Shown here: positions 34,319-43,454 of the stretch, piece by piece
Layout: each line of letters opens with the position of its first letter
Position numbering within the stretch: position 1 is the first letter of the stretch
Origin: a bacterium
GTDB taxonomy: Bacteria > Cyanobacteriota > Vampirovibrionia > Obscuribacterales > Obscuribacteraceae
Direction: 5' to 3'
Assembly: GCA_016124935.1 (NCBI GenBank)
Contig: WGMS01000001.1
Span: 124,001 to 188,000, forward strand
DNA length: 64,000 nucleotides
Position numbers and translations under genes: made by a program
The notes under the pieces: model-generated
What the model saw: only the letters and a program-made list of their open reading frames with translations
Told to the model about the DNA's origin: nothing
Databases searched by the model: none

Positions 34319-37300
34319 CTACCTCCGTTTGGAACGACGCTTTGATCGCCGACTGTTGCTGCTCTTCTTGCTGCTATATTGATCTATTAATTCCTTCGCC
34401 TCATCGAAGTGACTGGAATCCTTCGGAACTTTCTTCAACTCCTTAATAGCTGCCGCCGTATTATCATTCTTAGCCTGATATTTAGCGATGGCGATGTAAA
34501 TTTCGTCCAGCTTGTTCTCTAACTTAGGCGTCAAGCCGACTTCGGAGTTATACTTCTCCAGCATGTCCCGGGCTTTGGAAAGCTGCCCCCTGCCTACCAG
34601 TTCGCTGGACTCTGCAAGAACTTCCTCGTCCCTGGCGCTGTCCTCATCCTTGCCACCACCACCGACACCGGATGTCATCTTGGAGAGCATCGAACCAATT
34701 CCACCGAACCAACCCTGGTTCACACCTAGAAATCCGATCAGTCCCAGAACAGCCACCACCAAAAGCGGGGTCTTGACATCAAAACCAAGTCCGCTCTGTT
34801 TAGACCGCAGGCGATCAGAAGTCCGTTTTGATCCCTTAGCTTCCGCTTCTGCCATGTGGGCCAGACGATTGGTGCTGATACTCTCGAGACTCTCAAGTGA
34901 ATAAGGGGAATCAGACATTGTCGACATATTGGAAGGAGCAGTCGAGCTGGTCATACCATAAGATTCCTGCGGCATATCCGCTTCGTCATGACCAGAGAAG
35001 CCTTGCGCTCCAGCTTCTTCTAGAATTCTATTTACGGCATCTCGACGCTGTCCGCCCGAAAACACAGAGGGAGTTGGGTCCATGCCGCCAGGCAATTCGA
35101 CATTATCCAGCCTGCTGGAATTGAGGTCCAACTTCTCGTTCAATGCTGCGATTCTGGCGTTTACCGCATCCTGACCGTATTTATCTCCCTGGGGATTCAT
35201 ACTGGGCATTCGTCCGGAAGAAGCGATTGCACTCGCATCGCTGAAACCTCTGGCACTTTGAAGACTCTCCCGGGGATTGGCATCCTCACCGCCCAACCTC
35301 ATCGAATCGCCGGAGGCATCCTGCATCATCTCGTTCACCATACTCGATGACAGTTGATAGGCACCACTTCTGGTGGAGCTCTCCGGGGCATTGCTTGCTG
35401 CCTCGAGCAGTCGACTCAAAGCATCGGATGTGGATGTCGATGCTGAAGCCTTGACGGATGATTTGCTCAATTCCGTCTTCTGCATTCCCATCTTTCCTCC
35501 CCCTGAATAAGCCCCGCCTGGAGCATCATCTTCATCATCGTTCATAGAAAGAGCAGCCGACAGTTTGGCGGCAGCAGCACTGATGCCCTGGGGTTTCTCC
35601 TCTTCAGGCTCGTCATCGATTCCACCACCGAGCAAATTGCCTTCTCCGCCACCGGCCACCGAATCGAGCCACTTGTCGACAGCATCGGAGATCTCGTTGG
35701 TGGCAGCCGGCATCTTCGGCTGCGATGAGGACGAGGACGAGGACGAGGACGAAGACGAAGCGCCTATGCCTCCACCCATGGTGTCATCGGGAAACATATC
35801 ATCCACCGCAGATGCAATCGGATTGGTTGCCTCAGGCATGCGACCTTTCAGTCCACTGTTACTTGCTGCACCGGTCTGACTTTTTAGAAAATCGCCAAGA
35901 GCCTGGGGAGCATCGTCCTCGCTCACTTTGCTCTTAGCTTGGCCGGCGCCGAAATTGACCTTCTGGCCTTTGCTGATATCCAGGGTCTGAAATTCGGAAT
36001 TCTCGTCGTCTCCACCGCTAAAAAGATCGAGCGGATTGACGGACTTCTCTTCGACCCCTTTCTCTATCGACCCTTTCTCTCCGGAAAGTAATCTATCGGC
36101 TTCTTCAGTCATGCTGCTCAAAAGCGAGCCAAGACCGGTGCTCGGCACCTTCTTCTCGCCACCGTCGCTGCTCGAGTCGCTCTCACTTGCAAAACCCGAA
36201 CCGAGCAGTCCATCGTCGGCATCGAGAGGATTCGGTATCGAAGGCACAACCCCGTCTTTGGCTTTATCGACTTCGGAGACACTTTTGGTATCCAGGGAAG
36301 AGGAATAGTCCTCCATCACATTTCCCTGAACAGGAGAATCAAATTCACCGCTCTCCTTCTTGACCTTCTCCAGCTCTTTTTTGAGATCGCTGAGAGACAT
36401 TTTTTCCGGTGCCGAGCTTTTTGCCGGCTCTGGTGCGGTTTCCAGCCTGGCTTCTGGTTCGGTCTCGGTCTCGGAGAGGCCTTTGCTGTCAGGAGAAACT
36501 GCCGCGTTCTCAGGCGAAGCGGCGTTCAAAGCAGGGCCGGGGCTGGCCGGCGGCTCCACCGGAGATGCCGGTGTCGGCGCACCTGGTGCAGTTTGCCCAG
36601 GCGGCATCATCTGCTGAGGTGGAATCTGTTGATATGGTCCCGGCATTTGAGGATATCCCGGAGGAGGAACCATCCCCTGGGGAGGCATATACGGAGGCAT
36701 CTGAGGATACTGTCCGGGCATCATGCCGGACGGCGGCATCTGACCGGGCGGCCAGGACATGTTTTGAGCCTGGGCAGGGTCATAGCCATGGGGCGGCATC
36801 GGATAGCCCGGCGGGTAGGGACCCGGATGAGGGGGGTAGCCGGGAGGAACCTGGTAAGGCGGACCATATGAATAGGGAGGCATCTGCCCGGGTTGCATGG
36901 GAGTGCCGCTGGGCCACGGTCCGGATAGGCTCGGGTCAGGTTTCAGCGTATCGCCCACAGGAATACTGGTGGGCTCGAAATTGCCTGTTTTCAGTGCTTC
37001 TACTTCATCCTCCCAGCTGATTTTGGAGAGCTTGTCTCCGCCACCGGGACTGCCTTTCTCCAGTTTTGTAGGTAGATTGCCATCTAAATCCGATTCCGGA
37101 CGTTTGACTTTCTTGACCTTCTTAATCACCTTCTTGATGGTTTTGACCCCGGGCTTGGCGGTGGGGTCGGTGGCGGCTCTGGCAGCGGAGCCCGCTGTCG
37201 TCGATGAAGAACTGCCGGCAACAGGGGAGCCGGAGCTCGAGCTTCCAGGTCTGGAAGCAGGAGCCTGACCGGCTGGAGAGCCGGCAGGTCGCTGAACACC

Positions 37301-38971
37301 AGGAGTCGCCGGTTTACCCATGGGTCGGACAGGTGTTCCCGGCTTGCTAATGCCTTTTGCAGGAGTGGCAGGTCTTAGCGGAGCTTCTACCTGCTTTTCC
37401 TTAGGAGGCACATAGCTGTAGACGGAAGGAGGTCTGGCTTCGGTCTTTGGAGAGTCCGCCATTTCTGGTTTCGAGGCAACTGCCGTCGGTTTCTTGACCT
37501 CGGATGTAGGCTTGACCAGAGCTGACAATCTGCCAAGAGACTGGCTGCCCAATGGAGCCGCCGTGTTAAGTCCTGAAGGAGAGGCGGAAGGAGGAGTTGA
37601 GGAACTGGAAGCTGGACCGGCAGCGGGACGGGCAGGAGTCGGATTTGTAGCTGGAGTCGTCGTGGCAGGTGCGTTCGGTCTGGCAGGGGATGAGGGACTG
37701 GCCGGCTGCGGAGCCGGAGGTCTGGCACTGGCAGATGGTGGTGGTACCTTGACAGGTGCTGGAGAACCCTCTGAATCGGATTTCGGTTTCGGCATCGGAG
37801 GCGGCGGAGCCTTCGGTCTTGTTGGAGGCAGAGGCGGTGGTCCGGAATTTCTAGGGGGTCCGCCTGCTGGACAGGGAGGCGGAGGAGCAGAGCTCGAAAT
37901 TCCTGGAGACGGCGGTGGTGCAGCCTTGGCCTGTGGTGTCGGAGGAGCCTTCCCTTCTCCGGCATCCATAAACAACTCGGGCATATCCTCGGGACCGGCC
38001 GCAAATTTGGGCTTCTTGGGCTCCGGCTCGATCAATCTTTCTGTGGGGAGAAACTCATGTTGTTCGAAAGGTTTATTATCCACTGAAATCACATTCCTAG
38101 TTGAGTTTTTTTTTCCGAAATCTGTCTTTTCGCAAGCGGCTTCCAGCTCCAGCACAAGCTGTTTGATAGAAGGTTGCCTGTCATTAGGATTTTTAGAAAG
38201 CGCCTTGGCTACTACCGCTTCGACTTCCGGAGGAAAGTCGACAGCCGGATTCACGGTTTTCATCAGGGGCGGCTGCTCAGTAACCGTCTTGTACATGAGC
38301 TTGGTGAGATCCGGAGCGACAAAGGGACGTCTGCCGGTGAACATCTCGAAAAGAATTACCGCCAAGGAATATAGATCGGAACGAAAGTCCAGTTCGAAAC
38401 CCTGACACTGTTCCGGGCTCATATAAGCAGGACTGCCGGCCACGGTCTGAGGTTTCTGAAATCTGGCTCTCTGTGCGCTTTCAGCCGGAGTATCGGCGAT
38501 GCCGAAATCCAGTACTTTGGCGTAATCTCTTCTTTCACTCGCTTCGAGAACAACGTTCTCGGGTTTCATATCCCTGTGAATCAGCCCCTGCTCATGGGCA
38601 TGGGAGAGGGCCTCGCAAATTTGCTTGAAGATGCTCAAGACTCGGTGTGGTGGCAGAGAACCTTGTTCTTTGAGGAGGTCACCGAGGGTGACTCCTTCCA
38701 GATAATCCATGACCAGGTAAGGCTGTCCATCGTCGGTGGTACCTGATTCCCATACGGTGATGATATGCGGATGTCTCAGTTTCTCCGCCGCCTTCAACTC
38801 TCGAATCAGCCTATCTAAAGAAGCACGATCGAGACCGATGTAACTGTCGATCACCTTGATTGCCACCACACCACCCATCATCAAACGGGTGGCTTTATAC
38901 ACAGTTCCGGAAGAACCTTTGCCGATGACGGAATCGACAACATAGCGATCATTGATCATGTCACCAATCAA
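34319..38971 (-). CDS. Giant membrane-anchored Ser/Thr protein kinase (1,550 residues)
   Basis: A TTG start is fixed by AGGAGG 7 bases upstream. The kinase domain occupies about residues 8-275: IGKGSSGTVYK, K39 in VVAIKVID, HRD at 132-134, DFG at 155-157 and GSPAYMSPEQC; all catalytic residues are present. It is followed by about 1,100 residues of low complexity: Pro/Ala/Ser-rich, Pro/Gly/Tyr/Met-rich (MPPYMPPQGMVPPPGY type), acidic Ser-rich segments and a serine run. A single membrane segment lies near 1402-1419, and a final TPR-like region (about 1440-1535) ends in a very basic tail. The layout puts the kinase inside and the helical repeats outside. It is first in a two-kinase operon. The linker could be a phosphorylation platform, by inference. 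Confidence 0.93.
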   Translation of the reverse strand: MIGDMINDRYVVDSVIGKGSSGTVYKATRLMMGGVVAIKVIDSYIGLDRASLDRLIRELKAAEKLRHPHIITVWESGTTDDGQPYLVMDYLEGVTLGDLLKEQGSLPPHRVLSIFKQICEALSHAHEQGLIHRDMKPENVVLEASERRDYAKVLDFGIADTPAESAQRARFQKPQTVAGSPAYMSPEQCQGFELDFRSDLYSLAVILFEMFTGRRPFVAPDLTKLMYKTVTEQPPLMKTVNPAVDFPPEVEAVVAKALSKNPNDRQPSIKQLVLELEAACEKTDFGKKNSTRNVISVDNKPFEQHEFLPTERLIEPEPKKPKFAAGPEDMPELFMDAGEGKAPPTPQAKAAPPPSPGISSSAPPPPCPAGGPPRNSGPPPLPPTRPKAPPPPMPKPKSDSEGSPAPVKVPPPSASARPPAPQPASPSSPARPNAPATTTPATNPTPARPAAGPASSSSTPPSASPSGLNTAAPLGSQSLGRLSALVKPTSEVKKPTAVASKPEMADSPKTEARPPSVYSYVPPKEKQVEAPLRPATPAKGISKPGTPVRPMGKPATPGVQRPAGSPAGQAPASRPGSSSSGSPVAGSSSSTTAGSAARAATDPTAKPGVKTIKKVIKKVKKVKRPESDLDGNLPTKLEKGSPGGGDKLSKISWEDEVEALKTGNFEPTSIPVGDTLKPDPSLSGPWPSGTPMQPGQMPPYSYGPPYQVPPGYPPHPGPYPPGYPMPPHGYDPAQAQNMSWPPGQMPPSGMMPGQYPQMPPYMPPQGMVPPPGYPQMPGPYQQIPPQQMMPPGQTAPGAPTPASPVEPPASPGPALNAASPENAAVSPDSKGLSETETEPEARLETAPEPAKSSAPEKMSLSDLKKELEKVKKESGEFDSPVQGNVMEDYSSSLDTKSVSEVDKAKDGVVPSIPNPLDADDGLLGSGFASESDSSSDGGEKKVPSTGLGSLLSSMTEEADRLLSGEKGSIEKGVEEKSVNPLDLFSGGDDENSEFQTLDISKGQKVNFGAGQAKSKVSEDDAPQALGDFLKSQTGAASNSGLKGRMPEATNPIASAVDDMFPDDTMGGGIGASSSSSSSSSSSSQPKMPAATNEISDAVDKWLDSVAGGGEGNLLGGGIDDEPEEEKPQGISAAAAKLSAALSMNDDEDDAPGGAYSGGGKMGMQKTELSKSSVKASASTSTSDALSRLLEAASNAPESSTRSGAYQLSSSMVNEMMQDASGDSMRLGGEDANPRESLQSARGFSDASAIASSGRMPSMNPQGDKYGQDAVNARIAALNEKLDLNSSRLDNVELPGGMDPTPSVFSGGQRRDAVNRILEEAGAQGFSGHDEADMPQESYGMTSSTAPSNMSTMSDSPYSLESLESISTNRLAHMAEAEAKGSKRTSDRLRSKQSGLGFDVKTPLLVVAVLGLIGFLGVNQGWFGGIGSMLSKMTSGVGGGGKDEDSARDEEVLAESSELVGRGQLSKARDMLEKYNSEVGLTPKLENKLDEIYIAIAKYQAKNDNTAAAIKELKKVPKDSSHFDEAKELIDQYSSKKSSNSRRSKRRSKRR
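35727..35760 (+). repeat. GAGGAC hexanucleotide microsatellite
   Basis: Four perfect GAGGAC copies followed by GAAGACGAAG encode a run of serines in the giant kinase linker (read on the minus strand). Units of six bases keep the frame, so slippage would change linker length without breaking the protein. Confidence 0.8.
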
Positions 38972-39379
38972 GATTGGTCCTCCTGCGCTGCCGTGAAAGG
39001 TCTAATCGACTGATCGACGGATAGATGGATGATTCCATATGTCCCAGCGCTCAACTCCCTTTTGCCTTCTAACCCTGATGTCTCTGCCAAATTTACAGAC
39101 CAGAATATCCGGAACTCTTAGAATTAATTACCCGCTCCGGTTTCAACCGGCAGAAAGATTCTTTATCGGACGCAATCAACCCAGTCTCTCCAGCCTCTCT
39201 AGCCTTTCTTGCTTATTCGAGATCGCTATCTTGCCGAAATGACAAAACTGACCGGAAAAATCGTCAGGTTCATGGCCCTCGATGGTCCTTAATTGTATTC
39301 CCCTATTTGCTATTTAAAACACATAAATTGAAATATAAGCTTTATCTTTCTACGAGAAACTTGCAAAAAAACTTGAGCG
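38972..39379. other. Intergenic region between dprA and the giant kinase gene
   Basis: About 408 bases without a supported gene. A 67-codon plus-strand frame at 39039-39242 has no ribosome site and no recognisable features. The part next to the kinase should carry its promoter, but I see no good match. AGGAGGACC just before the TTG at 38971 is its ribosome site. CTCTCCAGCCTCTCTAGCC near 39185-39205 is a short degenerate repeat. Confidence 0.4.
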
Positions 39380-40537
39380 CTAGCTGTCGGGACGGGAGAA
39401 CCATTCACCCGGATGTCTCTCGACAACCCCGGCAAGCTCCAGGATCGTGAGAGTTGCAGATAGCTGGCCGGCGGCCATACCGACTTCGTGACAGATCTGG
39501 TCGAAGTGAACCGGCTCGGAGCTGAGGAGATCGAATACTTCCTTTTCTCTACCGAAAAGCTCCACCACAGTGGGTACATTTCGTTCTCTTTTACCCGGCA
39601 CCCAACCGAGATGGTCCAGGATGTCTTCGGGCTTGACGACCAACTGGGCGACGGTTTTTGCGATTAACTGATTGGTACCCGCCGACATAGCACCATCGAC
39701 TCTTCCTGGTATGGCAAACACGCATCGACTCTGACCGAAGGCGAGGTTTGCCGTTATTAGTGCCCCGGAAGATGCACCAGCCTCCACCACTAGAAGAGCA
39801 TCGGACATACCGCTTACGATTCGGTTTCTAGCAGGAAATCGCCACTTTTCCGGCGGTGTTCCGGGAAAAAACTCCGACAGCACCGCTCCGGCTTCCTGTT
39901 CTATGAGCTTCTCGTAGAGCGGTCGGTTAGCAGACGGATAACAAAAGTCGACTCCGGAGGCGAGCACCGCCACGGTCTTACCCCCGGCCTCAAGAGCACC
40001 CCAGTGAGCAAGAGAATCTACGCCAACTGCCATACCACTAACTATGGTGGCTCCGGAAGCGGCCAGCTCCCGGGAAAAATCCTTGGCCAACTTTCGTCCG
40101 TAAGAAGTGGGTTTGCGGGTGCCGACGATAGCTATGGTAGCCCTGAGATCCTGGGGATCCAGTCTTCCTTTCATGTAGAGAACTCTGGGTGAATTGTGAA
40201 TATGCCGGAGTTTCGCTGGATAGAGAGGATGAGTAAAAGGCAGCGCCGTTACCGCTTTATCCTTCAGAATCGCCATCAGCTTGTCTGAATCGGCCTTCTC
40301 TTTCTGGGAAAGGAAGCTGTCCACCACTTCTGTTTTGAAAAGACGAGAGGCGATAAGATCTCGTCTGTCCTGAGCGAAAAAATTTATCAGATTCTCGAAA
40401 CGATCGAGAATGTTTTTGAATTGATCATCATTTATTTTCAGACCTTGCATCTGGCTGAAGACAAGCCAACAAGCCAGCTCTTCTTCACTGAAATGAAGCT
40501 CTTCTGCAAAATCATGCGCTTTGTCCGTAGATGCCAT
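39380..40537 (-). CDS. dprA: DNA-processing protein DprA
   Basis: DprA loads RecA onto incoming single-stranded DNA during natural transformation. The Rossmann-fold core is evident: TIAIVGTRKPTSYGRKLAKD, ATIVSGMAVGVDSLAHWGAL, FPARNRIVSGMSDALLVVEA and GSGALITANLAFGQ-like SSGALITANLAFGQSRCVFA. An N-terminal helical region and a C-terminal winged-helix (FDQICHEVGMAAGQLSATLT) are also present. The frame extends to a TTG at 40570. I choose the ATG at 40537, which gives 385 residues and has GGAG upstream, though the TTG is possible. No other competence genes are in the window; dprA is widespread, so transformation ability cannot be concluded. Confidence 0.92.
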   Translation of the reverse strand: MASTDKAHDFAEELHFSEEELACWLVFSQMQGLKINDDQFKNILDRFENLINFFAQDRRDLIASRLFKTEVVDSFLSQKEKADSDKLMAILKDKAVTALPFTHPLYPAKLRHIHNSPRVLYMKGRLDPQDLRATIAIVGTRKPTSYGRKLAKDFSRELAASGATIVSGMAVGVDSLAHWGALEAGGKTVAVLASGVDFCYPSANRPLYEKLIEQEAGAVLSEFFPGTPPEKWRFPARNRIVSGMSDALLVVEAGASSGALITANLAFGQSRCVFAIPGRVDGAMSAGTNQLIAKTVAQLVVKPEDILDHLGWVPGKRERNVPTVVELFGREKEVFDLLSSEPVHFDQICHEVGMAAGQLSATLTILELAGVVERHPGEWFSRPDS

Positions 40538-40702
40538 CGGCACTTCCCAACTCCGGATCCTTGTCTGCAACCAGTTAAATAGTATAGTCGCTCGGAGAAA
40601 ACTGTACTATGCAGAAAATCATCCAGTTAAGCAACGATCCAAGATTTGTCAGTTGATGTTAGCATTGAACGAGAAAGCCTTTTTTAGTATTACAGATTGC
40701 CA

Positions 40703-40708
40703 TATAAT
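40703..40708 (+). promoter_or_regulatory. Consensus -10 element just before the TPR-PDZ gene
   Basis: A perfect TATAAT ends 12 bases before the ATG at 40721. The expected transcript start (about 40715) leaves roughly 6 bases of leader and no Shine-Dalgarno sequence. The arrangement is close to that before ctpA. Confidence 0.5.
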
Positions 40709-40720
40709 ACAGCCTCTTTT

Positions 40721-42148
40721 ATGTACAGCTTGAACCGCTCTAAACGCTGGAATATCAACTTCAGACTGACCGCTATCACAACTGTGTTGTTCTTGTCGGC
40801 TCCGGTCAAGCCTGCTCTAGCGGCGGAGAGCAACAAAGACAAGATTACTCGAATCGAGAAGGTACTTTTCTTCAAGACCTATTCATCCGAATCGATAGAC
40901 AAACGGGTCGAAAGACTGGAGAAGCGATTCTTCGGAGAGCCTATGGAAGGCTCATTAGATCCGAGAATCGAGAGAATCTACGATCTGGCTCGCCCGCAGA
41001 TCGAAGCGGCGGAAAAAAGTACGGCACCGGTAGTGGAGAGCACCTCCGACCCGGAACCTGAGGTCAAAGAGCCGACACCCGAAGACAGAGAGAGAGAAGC
41101 GCGAAAAGCGGCAGTGCAGAAAGCCCGCGAAGAAGAGATTGAGAGCTTGATGAAAGACGGTATCAGCTTCTGGAAAGCCCGGGATGCCCGCCATGCCATG
41201 GACCGTTTCGACCAGGTCATTCGCCTCGACCCGAGAAACTCGGAAGCCTACTTCAGTCGCGGAGTTATCTTCGAAGCCAACGGTCAACTGGATAAAGCGC
41301 TTGCTTCTTACAACCAGGCCAACTTCATAAACCCTGATAGACTGGACTTCAAAGAAGCTATCACCGTGGTCAAGAAAGCGCTGGAGAAGGGTGGCAATCA
41401 AGATCAAATGGCGGTGGAAGCGGCCGAGGCCTTTAAGCGAAAAGAGTATCTTTCGGCTCTCGACCTCTATAAACAACTGGAAGAGAAGTACCCTAAAAAT
41501 GCCAAGTACAAATACAATATAGGCACCATCTATCTTCTAATCAAAAGCCCGGAGCAGGCTCTCGGTTACTACGAAAAGGCAAAGAAGGCCGACCCGAAGC
41601 AACCCAAGTATAAAGAGGCCTACAAAAAACTGGCCGATACTCTAAAAGCGAAATCAACCGAACTGGACAAAAGAAACGCGGCCTGGGATAAACGCATGGC
41701 GCTGGAACAGAAACACAGATCCAAAAAAGGAACAGGAAGCAAGCCTGTCACTCAGACGCCCCCTCAGACGCAGTCACAAATGCCGGTCCAGAGACCAGGA
41801 CCTATGCCGGGCTATCAACAACAGCCGCCACCACAGCAGCAAATGCAACAGCCTGGGCCGATCGCGCAACAAGCACCGGCGGAGACTCCCGCTCTGGTCA
41901 AACAGGTGCTCTCCTCCCTGGGATTGATTGTCAATTCCAGCCCTAATGGTATCGTTATCAATACCGTAGGCATCGGTTCCCGAGCAGCCAAATCTGGTAT
42001 CAAAATAGGTGATGTCATCCTTTCTGTCAACGGCGTCAATGTGCAAAGCACTACCCAGCTTGCCCTCTTGCTCAGCAAGATTCCAAACGGTCAGAAAGGG
42101 CAGCTACTGGTCAAAAGACAGGGACAGGTAGGGCAGATTATGTTCTAG
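40721..42148 (+). CDS. Exported protein with TPRs and a C-terminal PDZ domain
   Basis: I choose the ATG at 40721 over an in-frame ATG at 40697, because a TATAAT lies between them. The 475-residue product has a signal segment (FRLTAITTVLFLSAPVKPAL). A charged region follows with a RVERLEKRFFGEP-type motif that I associate with exported repeat proteins of Cyanobacteria-related bacteria. Two TPR blocks come next (HAMDRFDQVIRLDPRNSEAY; AALDLYKQLEEKYPKNAK-like, seen as SALDLYKQLEEKYPKNAKYK), then a Pro/Gln-rich linker (about 340-385) and a PDZ domain (NTVGIGSRAAKSGIKIGDVI, LLSKIPNGQKGQLLVKRQGQ). It probably binds exported proteins or peptides. Its stop overlaps the convergent mqnE stop by 4 bases. 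Confidence 0.85.
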   Translation: MYSLNRSKRWNINFRLTAITTVLFLSAPVKPALAAESNKDKITRIEKVLFFKTYSSESIDKRVERLEKRFFGEPMEGSLDPRIERIYDLARPQIEAAEKSTAPVVESTSDPEPEVKEPTPEDREREARKAAVQKAREEEIESLMKDGISFWKARDARHAMDRFDQVIRLDPRNSEAYFSRGVIFEANGQLDKALASYNQANFINPDRLDFKEAITVVKKALEKGGNQDQMAVEAAEAFKRKEYLSALDLYKQLEEKYPKNAKYKYNIGTIYLLIKSPEQALGYYEKAKKADPKQPKYKEAYKKLADTLKAKSTELDKRNAAWDKRMALEQKHRSKKGTGSKPVTQTPPQTQSQMPVQRPGPMPGYQQQPPPQQQMQQPGPIAQQAPAETPALVKQVLSSLGLIVNSSPNGIVINTVGIGSRAAKSGIKIGDVILSVNGVNVQSTTQLALLLSKIPNGQKGQLLVKRQGQVGQIMF

Positions 42149-43356
42149 ACGGACAGCAGAGACTCAATCCTGGATCTATTCTTATTCTTGAGAGTTTCAA
42201 AGTCTTGATCGGCGAGCGCCTCTACACCGCCATTCGATTCGACCACGCGCTTGATGTTGTACACGGTGTCTCTTTCGACGGGGGTATAGCCGGCTCCTGC
42301 GATGAGCTCCTCCATCTTCTCTTTGGCGAGTTGCAGGGGAGTCTTGGCGCCAGCGGCATGGGTGATTTTCTCTTGCAAAATGGTCCCGTCCAGATCATCG
42401 GCACCAAAAGAGAGAGCGGCCTGGGCAAGTTCCTGACCGAGTTGTATCCAGTAAGCTTTGATATGCGGGAAGTTGTCGAGCAACAGCCTGGAGACCGCGA
42501 TATCGCGAAGCAGATCTTCGTTGGAAGGCTCCTTTACTTCATCGGCTATATTGGTACCTTCGTAATAGCACTTGAGCGGGATGAAACACATGAACCCACC
42601 CGACTTATCCTGCTGCTCCCGCAGTAGAAGCATGTGATCGACTTTGTTCTCGACATTCTCTCCGATGCCGGTGAGCATGGTAGCGGTGGTTTTCAGGCCA
42701 AGTCCATGGGCGATTCCGTGAATCTCGAGCCAGGTCGAAGCCGGTGTTTTCTTGACCGCCATTCTCTCCCGCACTGCTTCATCGAAGATTTCGGCGCCAC
42801 CACCGGGCATAGAACCGAGACCGGCATCGATCAAACGCTTGAGGGTCTCTTCATAGCTGATTCCTTCGAGGTTGGATAGATACTCAATCTCCACCGCAGT
42901 CATAGCCTTCAAATGGATATGAGGATGCTTCGCTTTTATAGTCCGGATGATATCTTCGTAGTAGCTCAGGTTGGTTATCGGATTCAGTCCACCCACCATA
43001 TGAATTTCGTTGATACCAAGGGAGATGCCATTCTCGGCCTGCTCCAGCACCTCTTCCATTGTCCAGGTATAGCTGTCATTTCCCGGATTCGCATAGGAAC
43101 AGAAGCGACAGGTTTCAACACAGAAATTGGTCGGATTAAGGTGCATGTTATGGATGTAATAAACATAGTTCTCCCGGCCGTCTCCTGCCTTGCGCCGACG
43201 GGCGAATTCTGCCAGCGCACCCACCGCAAGAAGATCAGGTTCGTTATACAGCCGAATCGCATCATCCCTGGTGATGCGCTCTCCCCTCGAGACTTTCTCG
43301 GCTATGTCTGCGATTCCCTTGTTCTCGCTAACGATCTGTTCGATGACCTGAATCAT
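42145..43356 (-). CDS. mqnE: Aminofutalosine synthase MqnE (radical SAM)
   Basis: MqnE joins 3-[(1-carboxyvinyl)oxy]benzoate with S-adenosylmethionine to make aminofutalosine, the second step of the futalosine route to menaquinone. The 403-residue protein has the radical SAM cluster CxxxCxxC as C79, C83 and C86 (NPTNFCVETCRFCSYA). It also has EIHMVGGLNP, HLKAMTAVEIEYL, LGSMPGGGAEIFDEAVRERM, RLLLDNFPHIKAYWIQLGQE and, near the end, AGYTPVERDTVYN, a set I recognise as MqnE rather than MqnC or CofH. No other mqn genes are adjacent; the UbiD-family gene at 16489 is a possible late-pathway partner. It implies menaquinone-based respiration. The assignment is strong. Confidence 0.92.
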   Translation of the reverse strand: MIQVIEQIVSENKGIADIAEKVSRGERITRDDAIRLYNEPDLLAVGALAEFARRRKAGDGRENYVYYIHNMHLNPTNFCVETCRFCSYANPGNDSYTWTMEEVLEQAENGISLGINEIHMVGGLNPITNLSYYEDIIRTIKAKHPHIHLKAMTAVEIEYLSNLEGISYEETLKRLIDAGLGSMPGGGAEIFDEAVRERMAVKKTPASTWLEIHGIAHGLGLKTTATMLTGIGENVENKVDHMLLLREQQDKSGGFMCFIPLKCYYEGTNIADEVKEPSNEDLLRDIAVSRLLLDNFPHIKAYWIQLGQELAQAALSFGADDLDGTILQEKITHAAGAKTPLQLAKEKMEELIAGAGYTPVERDTVYNIKRVVESNGGVEALADQDFETLKNKNRSRIESLLSV

Positions 43357-43454
43357 TTTCGGACCTCAAAATATCTAAGGATAAGCTAGATCCTAGCACG
43401 CACAGGCTGCTTTGACCGGTAAATAGATGGAGTGTTAAGAGTCGCCTTAAACGG

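Noticed and set aside
36393-38405. Plus-strand frames of up to 303 codons opposite the giant kinase gene
   Set aside because: They are antisense to a Pro/Ala/Ser-rich coding region with strong codon bias and have no ribosome site or recognisable motifs.
39039-39242. 67-codon plus-strand frame between dprA and the giant kinase
   Set aside because: No ribosome site, no domain or signal peptide, and a composition like non-coding DNA.
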